Part shown: piece by piece, positions 46,038 through 57,577 of the stretch
Layout of the letters: each line of letters begins with the position of its first letter
Position numbering within the stretch: the first letter of the stretch is position 1
Assembly: GCF_002994745.2 (NCBI RefSeq)
Contig: NC_037093.1
Coordinates: forward strand, 44,062,384 to 44,126,383
DNA from: Rosa chinensis
Taxonomy: Eukaryota; Streptophyta; Magnoliopsida; Rosales; Rosaceae
Direction of reading: 5' to 3'
DNA length: 64,000 nt
Position numbers and translations under genes: made by a program
Notes under the pieces: model-generated
What the model was told of the DNA's origin: nothing
What the model saw: only the letters and a program-made list of their open reading frames with translations
The model's database searches: none

Positions 46038-47334
46038 GTTCAAGAAGAATGGTGGATCGGTTTCATATGCATTACAACTGATGTATGCTCATTTACGTGA
46101 TCTACCTGAAAACAATAAGAATGACAAAGCATTTGGGGTACTCATGGCTGGATGGGATGCAGACAATGTAAGGAAAATTAAAATCTTTATCGCTCAAAAT
46201 GTTCTCATTTATTTATGATATGCTCACTTAACTTGTGATATATGTTTCACTCAAAATGTTGGTTGCAGGGTCTTCAACTTTATCGTATTTTTATAAACAA
46301 GGGACGCGTTACAAATGAACGAGTCTACTCCAGGTTTACTGCACTGGGATCTGGTTCTGAATATGCTACAAGTATTATGAGACATTTGTAAGTGATAGTT
46401 CTAATTAACTTTCATTCTTTACTCTCTTACTATGTGACTAATTTTAATTTGTTATGCTAACATGGGTCTTGTAATTGTTCTAGTTTTGTTGAAATGTCCA
46501 ATGAAAACGATGTTGCTGACATAGCCCTAAAAGCATTATTTAATGCAACATTCTTTGATAAGTTCACCGGTGGAACTCTAAGAGGTAATATCTCTATTCT
46601 TTTTTTTTTTTTTTTTTTTTTGACATAATAAACAAATAATTCACTGTCAAAAATTTCTAATTCTCACTTTTATCTTTTTATATATGTTTGTGTTTCTATC
46701 CAGTGTATAAGATAGTTGAGAAAATTCCATATATAACGATGCGCGGCGTTGATTCTTTGGAGGTCCAAAACCCTGTTGTTTGCTCACGCTTTGACTCTCA
46801 ATACTACTCGCTTGGTGAATATAAATCGAGGACACTTTTCTTGGTTTATTCTACGAGGTTCTCACAACCATTTCATACATACCGACTCATAAATCATTTC
46901 AGGTATGTATTCTACGTTTTTCTTCTCCAGGTATAACACACACACACATATATTCTTAAATATCCTCTTATTTTAATTTTGATGACAGGCAATATGGTGG
47001 AAAAGAGGCAGTAGAGGCAATAGCAGCTCATTTGGTAGTAAAGAAGCAAGAATTCTACTTTCACCGGGTGGTGTTCAAGTCGGAAAGGGACGCTTCAATC
47101 GTATGGAATAATGTGATGATGAATTCTGAGGCCTCCCGTCGTCCTTGTGATACTTTCAAGCTTCTGGAAAGTTATTTCCCATACCAACTTGTTTTGAAAA
47201 AAGAAGTGCCGGTTTATGAGGAAGATGTGCCGGTTTATGTGGATGAGAGTTCAGAGCCTTTGTTGCAGCTCATCATACGCGCATCATATGAGAGACGTAG
47301 TGAACAAGATACGAATGTAATGTCAGAGATATAG
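45610..47334 (+). pseudogene. Proteasome beta-type (beta5-like) subunit with long C-terminal extension, 3' part
   Basis: Exons are 45610-45624 (remainder of exon 1), 45756-45874, 46039-46167, 46269-46387, 46484-46584, 46704-46902 and 46989-47334. All have GT..AG borders and compatible phases, and with 29508-29634 they give 1155 nt (384 aa). The Lys33 equivalent is in NDMEKMFPISSNMIAVMSGT. The AGWD, GSGS and FFDKFTGG blocks match beta-subunit landmarks, with Asp166 kept and Ser169 replaced by Thr. Ordinary beta subunits end about where VYKI occurs (residue 207). Here about 177 more residues follow, of unknown fold, including a VPVYEED/VPVYVDE internal duplication. The exons themselves have no stops or frameshifts, so decay, if any, comes only from the insertion. 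The domain is clear; the type is uncertain, with beta5-like the best visual match. Confidence 0.8.
45992..46032. repeat. (TA)n microsatellite in a proteasome-gene intron
   Basis: A pure TA run directly upstream of the acceptor AAAACAG at 46038. Confidence 0.95.
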
Positions 47335-48555
47335 GGAATCAATTTGTTGAATAGTTTTTGCCATCTATTTAGAATTCAGCCTGCAAACTCAGAAATTTTT
47401 TCTTGTTAATTATATGTCGTAGGTATAAGGAATTCGTGCTTCTTCTTCTTCTTGTCTTTTTTTTTTCAATCAGCAATTCATGCATAAGCAATTTGTTGGA
47501 GAATTAAATAGAGCCGTCGATTAGTATCATTCAAATTCACTCTATACCATATCGGTCACGCATGAAACATGAAGGTAAAAAAAAAAAAAAGGATTGAAAT
47601 TTGCACTCCCTATTTTAGGATCCACAGTTCCACACTCCAAAAGACTTAAATTTTGCCTTTTTATAAGAATTTGAATTAAAAAGGAAATGAAGAGTGTGGA
47701 TTGCAAATCGGGGTGTGAATATCTACTGATAAAATATTTGCAGTTTGTTCACAGTTAAGCTTACTTTCTTTAATTAGTTAATTAAGAGTAATTAAATTTT
47801 TTTTTTTTTGGGAGAAGATTGCATTGAAAGAAGGATTTGATATTAAAAAAAAATCAAGTTACATTAAGCTACGCATCAAACTAACCCAGATCAAATATAA
47901 ATGTAATTTGAACAAACATGAAGCTACTGTCTAGCTTGTATATTGTTTTCTGGTGTTGAAGTAATGTTTTTTTTTTTATTTTTTTTTTTTTAAGAAGGTT
48001 AGTAATTCTATCAAAATTCAGCAAGATTGACCCATCCCTATGGGGTCGCCAAACAAAGCCAATTCATAGAAAACAAAAATATATTCTAAAAAACAAGCTC
48101 CCAATACCCTCAGTACACCCACATTTCTGAAAGTCCACGCACTTTTATTCTAACAAAAAATCTAGTACTCCAAAGTATATAAAAATTCATTTGAGTAACT
48201 AGATTTTTGCAACCTAACAAATTAAAAAGTACTTGGAAAAGGGCGGAAATCCACTCTCAACTCCCATTACAACCTGTTTGCTATCTACTTTGTTGGACTC
48301 CGCAAAGTCTTTGACATGGGAGTCATCCCCAAAATCCTGCTGCAGAAAGAATGAGGGCAGGCGAAACCAAAAGGATGTCATCTCGGAACGACTCATGGGA
48401 TTGAAGGAGGGCATTAGAAATATGGAGGAAGTAGAATTCGATGATGATGTCATTTAGAAAGCGAGAGGGCCTTTAAGAATATGAAGCTCTCTGTTTGTCA
48501 CCAGGACATTCTCGTACCGCATGCAGGACCTTCTTGTTGGCCTCCTCCTCAAAGA
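47335..48555. other. 3' flank with small repeats and LINE-tail-like sequence
   Basis: 47592-47725 is a small foldback MITE related to 57861-58041 (GCACTCCCTATTTT... with inverted end). T-runs at about 47797-47811 and 47967-47992 are followed by GGGAGAAGATTGCATTGAAAG and AAGAAGGTTAGTAATTC, which look like two minus-strand LINE 3' ends. The frames at 48214-48457 have no domain I recognise. Confidence 0.4.
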
Positions 48556-48696
48556 CTTGGGTTTTTGACCAAAAGCACCAAAATGAGGCAAAATTATCTC
48601 ATTTTACCCCAGCAATAGATTTTTATTCCCTATTACCCAATTTAACATAGAAAGACAATTTACCCTCAGTTAAATTAATAAACTACACATGCCTGC

Positions 48697-48732
<36 letters not shown>

Positions 48733-49778
48733 CACCTGCGGCAAGCGTCGATCCATTCTCCACCTCCGGCAGCCGTCGATTCGTTCCCCGATCTCCAACT
48801 CCGGCGAGGTTCGACCTCTCGCCCAGGTTCCGCTGCAACTTGCAGGTGAGCTAGACCGCGTCCAACCGCCTAGCCGGTGCGGGTCGACTTTTGCCAGGAT
48901 TCTGCTGCAGCTCGCCCAAGCTCGGCCGGCGCTGACAATGACGACCACACAAACGTCTTCGATGGCCTCCTGGACGTCGTCGGTGCTCTACCCAAACTGT
49001 GGCAGAGGAGAGAGGTGATTGGGTGCCCAAATCAATTTCTAGCTTTTTTTTTTTTTTTTTTTTAAAGTAATGGGACAGAAGGAAAGAAAAAAAAAGTTTT
49101 GAATGTCTATTGCCCTCTAATAGACGTCTATTACCCTCTAATAGACGTCTATTACCTCTCTATTGGAGGGCAATAGACGCCTATTGGGGGGCAATAGACG
49201 TGTTGAATTGATGTAATTTTTTTTTTTTTTTCTGTAATCAAAGTTTTATTTGTCTAAATTTAGAGAGATTAGTTCTCATTCTGCCAACTGAAAGTCCTAT
49301 TGGGGGCAATACATGGCTGATAGTCTTCTATTGGAGGGTAATACATGGCTGATAGTCGTCTATTAGGGGGCAATAAACTTCTATTAGGGGGCAATAGAGG
49401 TCTATTGGGGCTAAAAAAAACTTTCAGGCGAGATTTTCAGCAAATTCCGGTGGGCGGCAACCTGTGACAGGAATCCGACGGCCGATGATCGGAATCCGGG
49501 GAAACTTGACCTGACTCCGGCGGCCGGTGACGGGGCTCCGCACGAAGTCTCCCATGGTTTCTCTCTCTTCCATTCTCTCTCTCTCTCTCTCTCTAAGTAC
49601 AAAGGGGTGAGGGTAAAATTGTATTAAAAAAATAAAAAAACAAAAAAAAAATCTTAATAGGGTATTAGGGAATACCTCCTTAGAGTGTTTTGGGTAAGAG
49701 GGAATTTAAAAAACTGAATAGGGTAAGTGGGAAAAACAAATCTCTAAAAATGGGGTAAATGGATAAAAAAACCCTTAT
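48556..49778. mobile_element. Long-TIR element with GC-rich cargo and CAATAGACG repeats
   Basis: Both ends start GGGTTTTT inward and share loosely inverted ACCCAATT/ATTACCC and TTTACCC(C/T) motifs. 48700-49020 is GC-rich (CCTCCGGC, GTCGTCGG). Both sides contain CT/GA runs (48703-48730 and 49575-49595) and CGGCGGCCG-like motifs. The centre has many copies of a unit built around TAGACGTCTATTG and GGGGGCAATAGA. No transposase is seen, and the target duplication is not resolved. Confidence 0.5.
49098..49405. repeat. Palindromic minisatellite around TAGACGTCTATT
   Basis: Five or more copies of a roughly 20-27-bp unit (CTATTACCCTCTAATAGACG and its inverse CTATTGGGGGGCAATAGACG) occur in two clusters, 49105-49202 and 49295-49407. 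Each unit is itself partly palindromic. Confidence 0.75.
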
Positions 49779-50884
49779 AAAAACCTAATTAATCTAAGGG
49801 AAATCTAATCCTAATTGGATACGGAAAACTAGATTGAAACATGTGCATTAGTTGTATAACTCATGCCAACATATTATCAATTTTCAAATCAAGAATGATA
49901 CAATCACTGATTACTAATATAAACAAAGGCTAATTATATAACATATACCTTATTGAGAGAAGTAAGCTGGGCGTTGTAATCTCCGGTAGAATCAAGGACG
50001 CCAAGAGAGCTATTTAGGGTTTGATAGGTTCTTTTTGGGAAATTTTTGATTAGTTCGATGCAGGTTTAATATGGTTTTGTTGTGTTTCCCTACCAAAGCA
50101 GACTAGGAGAGATTGATTCCTAGCGGGATTTGTTTCCTTTTATTTTTAAATAGAATTTAACCTTCCCTTATGATGCCTTGCTAGTCTTTAGTTTCTGGCT
50201 TTTTATTTTTACTTTTGCCTTGCCTCCCAAGTATTGCTACTTTCTCAGTTACTTCCCTTTTACAGTATTACAATTTACTAGGTGCGTTTGTATCAAGCAA
50301 ATACTCAAAAGGATTAGAACTTAGGTAATGAAGTTACTTGTTTATGAATGTCAGATGTCAGTGGAAGGAAAAAGAAAAAAAACGTTAAAACTTAGAATAT
50401 CTCTCATGATACTAACTAAAAACAAAGGGCCAATTGGTTATTTGACTAAAAGCCCTAGAAAATATTGTTTTTTTTTTTTTTGGACACATTAGAGGGAAAT
50501 CGTACGCTGATCGGCTGATACAATATAATCATAACCCAATACCCACCCTTCCTTACCACTACGGCTATAAGTTATAACCCTAGAAAACATCGTTTCATTT
50601 TGAGGAGCAATTAACTATTATTTTCTTTGGAAGAAATATTTATGGACAAAACCCAGACTGAACTAGCAATTTCAGTCTGCAATTAATTCAAGCAAATGAA
50701 GATGGATTCAACAACTTTTGACAAATAATGCTGCAAAGGAAACATAATACAGTAAATGAGGGAGATCTCCTGTGACACCAGAAATGGTAAATCCAGTATC
50801 ATTTCTACTTACAATCACACACATTCGACTCATTTGGAAACATCAAAGCAGCTGTCAACATATAAGATAAACAATAGCTGCTCA
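49779..50884. other. Spacer downstream of RPC9, with one SINE-like insert
   Basis: Apart from the insert at 50468-50577 I see no gene or element. 50640-50884 is probably the 3'UTR of the minus-strand RPC9 gene. Confidence 0.4.
50468..50577 (-). mobile_element. SINE-like insertion with 15-bp flanking duplication
   Basis: The flanks CCCTAGAAAATATTG (50453-50467) and CCCTAGAAAACATCG (50578-50592) are near-identical. The insert starts with a 14-T run on the plus strand (poly-A on minus) and has a TAGCCGTAGTGGTAAGG segment resembling a tRNA box A. Size, tail and duplication fit a plant SINE. The internal box B is poor. Confidence 0.5.
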
Positions 50885-52268
50885 TCATATATTTAACGGC
50901 TCCATTGGTGCTTCCCCAAATTCAGGTTTTTCTTTATTGCCATCATTTTGTTCAATTTGTTCCACGTTCATGGTCTCTGCATCAATCTCATTAGTATCGG
51001 CTTCAGGTTTAGGGGATGGTACAGTTGGAGGAGTCAAGACCTCTGCAACCAGCTCTACTAGCTCATCAGCATTATCCTCCACGATCTGTGAAACATCGTA
51101 GAAGATAAACAAATTGTGCAAATAAGTTCACATATTCTTAACTTACACATAATTAACATTATATCAAGGGCATTCAAAATATATAAGGTTCGCTGCACCA
51201 GGTCCTTGGCAACAGATTGCCTTAGATCTACAACAAGGAAAACACACTATGCCATTCAATGGTCCGTTTTGGGAAGACTGCTATTCCTTATAGACATTGG
51301 ACACTGACAGCCATAGACTTCACCAATTATCATGTTAGTAAGGAGAAGAGCACAATGGTCACAGGACACAGTTGATCATGTTCTGATATCAATGGGTTAT
51401 ACCAACAGTTATGCAAGTAATTTTAAATAAGTGAATCCAGGGTGGGTCAAGAAATAGAAGATTCAAAATTCCACTCATCAGTTTTCTTTAAGAAAAAGTT
51501 GCTATAAAGTTCTAAACCATTTTCTCAATCCCAGTCTAATACAGTGCCTATTCCACCCACAATGCAGGGTACAAAGACAAACTCAATTACAGCAAAAAAG
51601 TCATGACATAAACCCAATAGAAGAGCCTCACCAGAAGAGATGATACAAGATTATGAATTTAAGGAAAAAACGAAAACACACAGAAAAGGTCACATAATGA
51701 TGAACAGCGAAGTAGAAGCAAATAGTAGTAACACACCGCATATATTTCAACCACTGAAGCTGGCCTAGTGTTAATAATATTGAGGATCTTATCATTCCCA
51801 AGGTCATATTGTCTACACTTCTCCTTGAACTCTTCAACACTCTCTCTTGTGTGAGTACCAGCAGGAGTATCAACCAAATAATCGAAAACCTAAACAACGC
51901 AAATCAACCATACATCACTTCTCACTACAACTTGGAATTAAGAATACAATATAGGTGATAAAAAATAAATTCCATCACAACCTTATACTCTGATTGTGTA
52001 ACTCTTGCCACCCGTGATAGATCATTCTTTGAGGCCCCTTTAGATTTTAGGAATTCGAGCACTTCAAAATTGTCAAGTGCTCCGACATCAGCCTTTAGTC
52101 TGCAAGAAGTTGTAAAATTTGAAACTCATAAAATCCTCCCGCCAATAAGTGGTTAAAAGAAACTTTAAATAATAGCTAAAAGCAGTCATTCATAGAACTT
52201 GATTGCAAGTAAACAAAAACCAATACTAATGAAAACCAAACATAGAAATTTAAGACATACATCTTCAT
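50885..52268 (-). CDS. RPC9: DNA-directed RNA polymerase III subunit RPC9 (CRCP homologue)
   Basis: Coding exons on the minus strand are 52268-52261 (ATGAAGAT), 52099-51982, 51889-51737 and 51085-50885. All have GT..AG borders, and together they give 480 nt (159 aa). Residues about 3-110 form the Rpb4/RPC9 HRDC-like fold. They include LKADVGALDNFEVLEFLKSK, SEYKVFDYLVDTPAG, TRESVEEFKEKCRQYDLG and LNIINTRPASVVEIYAVEDN-type blocks in the family order. The last 55 residues are an acidic Pro/Glu/Asn-rich tail. RPC9 pairs with RPC8 in the stalk of RNA polymerase III, which makes tRNA and 5S rRNA, and helps initiation in the nucleus. Length is close to the human protein. The tiny 8-nt first coding exon is typical of such genes and decides the start. 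No disruption is seen. Confidence 0.88.
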
Positions 52269-55200
52269 TTCACCAAGATCAGAGCCTGAGACCAATATCC
52301 AACTATAGCGAAACAGGGTGTTCCGAATATCCACAACGAGTCAGAACTCAGACGGTTTTTTTGTTTTAATCTGTTTCAGCAATAAAATTAAAAGTAAAAG
52401 TAATGTAACCAAAATCTAAATCTGCTAAAGGAAAAGCTAAACACAATGCCTATCTTAACAAAAATAAATAAAATTATAGAGACCAAAACAAGCCTAAAAT
52501 TTTCATTTTATAGAAACTGATAAGTGTCCAATGTGATAATATCATCATATTAGGTACCTATATACCCTAAGAGCTCGTTGATCACATCACAGTATCGAGA
52601 ACTGGAAATTTGAATACGCTATATTGCCCTCAGTACAGTGAATGAAGAGAAGATAGATTAAGCAATGGGTAAACTGTACTGTGAATGATGCTACTCATCG
52701 TGCTTTTAACAAGTTCAAAATGCCAGTACCACTCTCCTACTGGCTTGAGGATTCTAAAATAATATATAATTTTCGTGCTCCCATCGCACAAATCGGGAAA
52801 TCAATTGTAGAAATCGTTGCACCACAACACCACTGAAAACTGATCACCGCAACAGAAAGCAAGTAAACACCAAGCAAGAGACTTAACAAATATAGTAAAC
52901 AAAATCATAAAGCAAGAGACTTTAAAAAGTAAATCACTATTTCCACATCTATAAAGCTGTTATTAAAAAGACCAATGACAATAGATAATATGGATGAAAC
53001 TTGAAATCAGAAAATTGATGACAAACTAAATATAGATAGAAAAAAGTATTCTGAAAACAATTAAAAAATTAAAAATAGTGAGCCTCAGCCGTAGCGACAA
53101 AGTGCTGACTATAGGAGCAGCAAAAGCTACCTTTCCCAATTTTAAACCCAAGGAACAACAGGCTTAAAACTAAAACCAACAGAACCCAAATAATTTTTTT
53201 AAACAAATAGGTAGTCTGCAATGAAACTCTCTGGCATACAAAGAGAAGTACCTTTCTTTTAACATTCGGTGCCAATTTAAAATTGTCATTTGCAAAACAG
53301 ATGGGATTTAGCAGAAAACCTAAACTCTCAAGAATAAGTGCCGGAAGAAAACAAAACAGGGTTCAGTGAGCACTTGCTTCTTGCTACTCAGAGCTAACAT
53401 ATGTGAAACTTACAGAAAAAACTAACAAAACTGAACCAATCCCAATCCAAATTCATATATGAAATACTTTACTATTTGACAGTAATTCTGACAACCTAAA
53501 GACCGTGCTATTAAACAAAGTATAATCAACAAGAAGATAATAACTAGTACCCTACTTCAGAGAATAGATAGAAAGCACACAAACAACACAAAACAACAGA
53601 TAATAATTGAATCAGTACAAGATCAAGGCTGATTTCAAAAGCTAACAATAAACCCAAGAGCTCCTTTAACAATCATTATACCGAAACCAAAACCCAAAAA
53701 AGTTCAATTGATACAGAGCATAAACAACATAGTACCAATACAATATAATTGATAAGCATTGTGCAAAGAGCACCCAAACTAAAAATCAACAAATTCAGTA
53801 AGTTCACATGACATCAAACAACCAACATAACCCTTTATCAATACCAAACTCTCACATTCCATGTTAACAGCAGCAAGGCAGTGGATATAAAGAAAATAAA
53901 ACAATTAACAAAGTAGAGAAGTTACTCACAGTAAAGCAAGACAACCATACATACAAAACAACCCAGACAAAAACCCTTCACTTCTGAAAGCTTCCTCCCT
54001 TGGCCTTCCCACAATTCAGTTTCAAGAGCAGGAAATCAAACTCTCATTCTCATTCCTTCATCTTTCTTCTTCTTCTAAAATTCAATCGAAACTCTCAGGC
54101 AATTCTATAGCTTCACTCTCCTCCAATTTAGAAATACCCAAAATTTGCAGCCTTTGAGAAAAGCCCCAAACTCTCTAATTCTATCTTCTCATTCCCTCTT
54201 TCTACTTCTCTTTCCTCTTTCTTTTTCAAATAGTCGCGCTCCCCTCCCCTCTGTTTTCTTTCTTCTTCCCTTGCATCTTACCTCTGATCTCCCCCTTCTT
54301 TTCTTTCTTCTTTCTTTTCCTCTCCCCTTCTCCCCTTCTCCCTCTTCTTCCTTTTCTTTTGCCGTCTCCTCCTCTCTTCTTTCTTTCTTTTTTTTTTTTC
54401 CTTTTTTCTTTTCTCTTCTCGTCAGCCCCAAAAAGCTGAACCCTTTTCCTCCTCATTTAAAACCCAATACCCAAAAACAAACCAATAAAAGAAATTACTG
54501 AAGAACTATTAATATAAGTAAATGAAAAACTGAAAGACATAAACAAGTAAAACAAAAGCACCCAACTAAATGAGTAACAGAAATAAATCTTCAATTGCTT
54601 GAAAAATGTAAACCCAATTGAAAAGATAAATTGGATTCGGGATATCACACTGATAATGGCTAATTGGCTAGTGTGGTAACCCATTTGGGGATGACCTAAA
54701 TACACTAAATTCAGTCAACAAGCTTCCATTTGTTCTGTAAGTTCAACTTTCTGACTTTCTGTTTCTGTTTAACTAAATCCCCATCTACAGAAGGAAACAG
54801 AGACTAATCCACTAAACAATTCAAGATTAACTCCACTATAATGCTCTGATAAGCTAAGAGCCCAAGAAAGAGTTTAAGTAAACCTTGAGCGAAAACAGGG
54901 TAAAGGACAAAAGTTGGTAGGCACTAGAACAGCTTGGTAAATTCATAAGCTAATACTATGAGGAACGGGAATAAATTGCAGAAAAAGAAAAATAGAAATT
55001 GCAGAACCAAGAAGCAGAGAATAGTATAAACAATATAAACAAGACAATTCTTTTCAATACCCACCGAGTGGCCACCTCCAGACTCCTCTATATCAAGCAA
55101 TATTCTTGAAGTCTCAGTGATACACAAACAGAAAATCTCACTTTGTAATCAATGCTACGAGAATGTCACATAGAAATAGAATAAATTGATAGATCTCCTA

Positions 55201-55850
55201 AGCCCAATTTCAGTGGGTATAGTAAGCTTAGGAAAAAAGAAAAACCATAGACAATCAACAATACTATACCGTTGCAGCAGGAATGCAACAATGATGCCAA
55301 CCTATGCTGATAGTCTGACATTAAACTCATTAATCTCTTTCCAATTGCTCACCTCTTTTCCCCCTTACAACTAAAAACTAATCTATCACCTGAAAGTCTA
55401 AAGCTAAAAGACCAAAGACAAATCATATAGAGTTGTAACAATGACAGATATCTGTTAAGTTCATGAGACTACATGACTTTCGATTAAACTATCTTAAGCC
55501 AATTGTTTAAGCACCAAATAGCACAAAACCCCCAATGCAGAAAACTAAGCACAATCAAACTAGCAAATACAAAAACATGGTAGTTCACAACTATTAAAAC
55601 TAGAACAGATAAACAACCAGAACCTGCCCCAATAGAGCAGAGCAACTAAAGATGAACTGTTTCAGAAAATAAACTAGAATACAGAATCAAAAACCCAATT
55701 AGAAATCATAAACATACTGCTACTTCAATCAATGCGGACGAAGTAGAGGAAGACGAGTCTTACAGTTCAGTCTTGCTCGCAGCGCAAACTAGAGAGTAGA
55801 GACCGAGGACAGGATTGCCGAGACGTAAATTTGTTTGTTTATAATTGTTT
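52269..55850 (-). promoter_or_regulatory. RPC9: 5'UTR, leader intron and promoter of RPC9
   Basis: An acceptor CTCAG at 52286-52290 precedes 17 nt of leader before the ATG. A likely leader exon lies at about 55830-55717, ending at AGTAGCA before GTATGTTT. It is GC-richer (GCGCTGCGAGCAAG, CTTCGTCCGC) than its surround. The 3.4 kb between is AT-rich without frames, except a 240-bp CT-rich (AG-rich on minus) block at 54180-54425. That block could be low-complexity intron or an alternative promoter. Confidence 0.5.
54180..54425. repeat. CT-rich low-complexity tract
   Basis: A polypyrimidine stretch with TTTCTT, CTCCTCTT and CCCTTCTCC runs over 245 bp. It creates artificial open frames on both strands (Lys/Glu/Arg-only or Ser/Leu/Phe-only) that are not genes. 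Confidence 0.9.
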
Positions 55851-57053
55851 TTGGAAATTAGTGATGCGGCGGCACGTCAGCTTTGAGGGGTTTAGTGATG
55901 GCTTGGGGCTCATTCCGGACGCACAAGTGCGGCGTTGGCTGCTCTAGTGGCGCCGTCTATTTTTCAGTTTTCCTTTCCATTTAACCCCCTTTGTTTTTTG
56001 GGAGTGGTGGTGACTTTTGTGTGTTTTTTTTGGTTGACGGCAAACCGTTTGGTTTGATTGAGTTTGTCTGGTATATTCAATCTGTAGTTCTTTTATAAGT
56101 CTTCCTAGAGTGTTATCTATGTTTCGTATCACAATTACGTGCTTGGTGGGCGCAGGTAACAACCTATATGTTTCTTTTGAAAGCGAAGTGCTTTCGCTTG
56201 GCTTAAGACTTGGAGCTTTATTGTTTAAGGACATGTAGGCTTGCTTGCCTATGTTTCATGTATTGGTATATGTACTATTCCGACCTACTGATTGGTTCCA
56301 TTAACAATATGAACAGTAAAATTATTATTTCCCAATAAAAAAATAAATAAATTATGATCCAGACCCTTTCTTATATATCTCTATTAACTATTTGGTGTAT
56401 TCATCTCATCTAAATCTTGGAAGTCACTTATTGGGAACGTGAACTGAACATAGGATGAAAAATTTATGAAGGCGCAAAATTTGTAGTTCAGCCCTATTTT
56501 AAATTTTATTGATATGTTTATAACATTTCATTATTCACAATTTTATTGTAATTGATCTTTTTTCTTGCAAAATACTGTTCTCTAAACTTATCTAGGATGG
56601 TATTGGCCAGTCAAGTCTCAAATAGTACATATCCAATATAAGTTTTGGAATATCTTGATTCACATAGCACTAATATATAGTAGCCATGTTTTGGCAAAAT
56701 ATTCACATTAACGATCTAAATGCATTAAGCACTTTAAGGTTTTAACTTTTAAGTAAAAAACATGGTTTCAATGTTTCATGATGTTGTCATGGACTATAGA
56801 TTCTTTTCCAATTCCTTTTTCTTTTGAAAAAAAAAACAGATTTTATTAATCATGTATGATTAATATCGTATAAAAGGGCATCCAAAATGAATTTTGTAGC
56901 ATGAGTAAACCAATTACATTGTAAATTGTTCTCAAAACTATGATTTGCTACTGATGTGCAACTCTGTTACTCAAGGAGCAAATTGAACAACATAGTTAGG
57001 AGCAGCTTGAAGTAGAAACTTGATATATCATTTTCTTTAGGCCAAAGGGATTG

Positions 57054-57057
<4 letters not shown>
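55851..57057. other. Intergenic spacer
   Basis: 55860-55960 is GC-rich (GCGGCGGCACG, GTGCGGCGTTGG), probably RPC9 promoter. 56230-56350 ends in AATAAAAAAATAAATAAAT and may be a LINE tail. No domain was recognised in the frame at 55944-56234. Confidence 0.4.
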
Positions 57058-57102
<45 letters not shown>

Positions 57103-57107
<5 letters not shown>

Positions 57108-57498
57108 TCATATCCAGAGCGGAGCTCCGCTTTGAAAATTAACTTGTGAAGTTCGAGTTTTTGGTCACTTTTCTATCGCAGATCCACATCTCGACCGTTC
57201 AATTTTTAGGCACTAGTGTATAGATCATCTCTGCAAATTTTCAGCTAAAATGATGATCGTTAAGGCATTGATAACTGCCTTAAAGCTAGTACGGTTCAGG
57301 TTGACAGATTCAGTCCGTCCATTGGTTTAAGCAAGTTAGATACCTTAAGATCATCAATTTGGTTGAAAATTTACAGAGATGATCTATACACTAATACCTA
57401 AAAACTGAACGGTCAAGATGTGGATATGCGACCGAAAAGTGACCAAAAACTCGAACTTCACAAGTTAATTTCAAAGCGGAGCTCCGCTCTAGATGAGA

Positions 57499-57503
<5 letters not shown>
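57103..57503. mobile_element. Foldback MITE in (TA)n, copy 2
   Basis: Same family as 18537-18944: ACAGATCATATCCAGAGCGG start, inverted end, TA runs on both sides (57059-57102 and 57504-57575). The central unique part reads in the opposite direction relative to the arms. Because the arms are nearly symmetrical, this equals an insertion in the other orientation. Confidence 0.87.

Positions 57504-57575
<72 letters not shown>

Positions 57576-57577
<2 letters not shown>

Noticed and set aside
48689..49018. 109-codon GC-rich frame
   Set aside because: Begins in a CT microsatellite inside a transposable element; frame on both strands is open owing to GC content. Possible captured DNA but not a gene.
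54189..54456. Lys/Glu/Arg-rich and Ser/Leu/Phe-rich frames
   Set aside because: Products of a CT-rich low-complexity tract; no domain and no splice or start context.
55944..56234. 96-codon minus frame near the RPC9 promoter
   Set aside because: No recognisable domain, odd composition, overlaps spacer that may contain a LINE tail.
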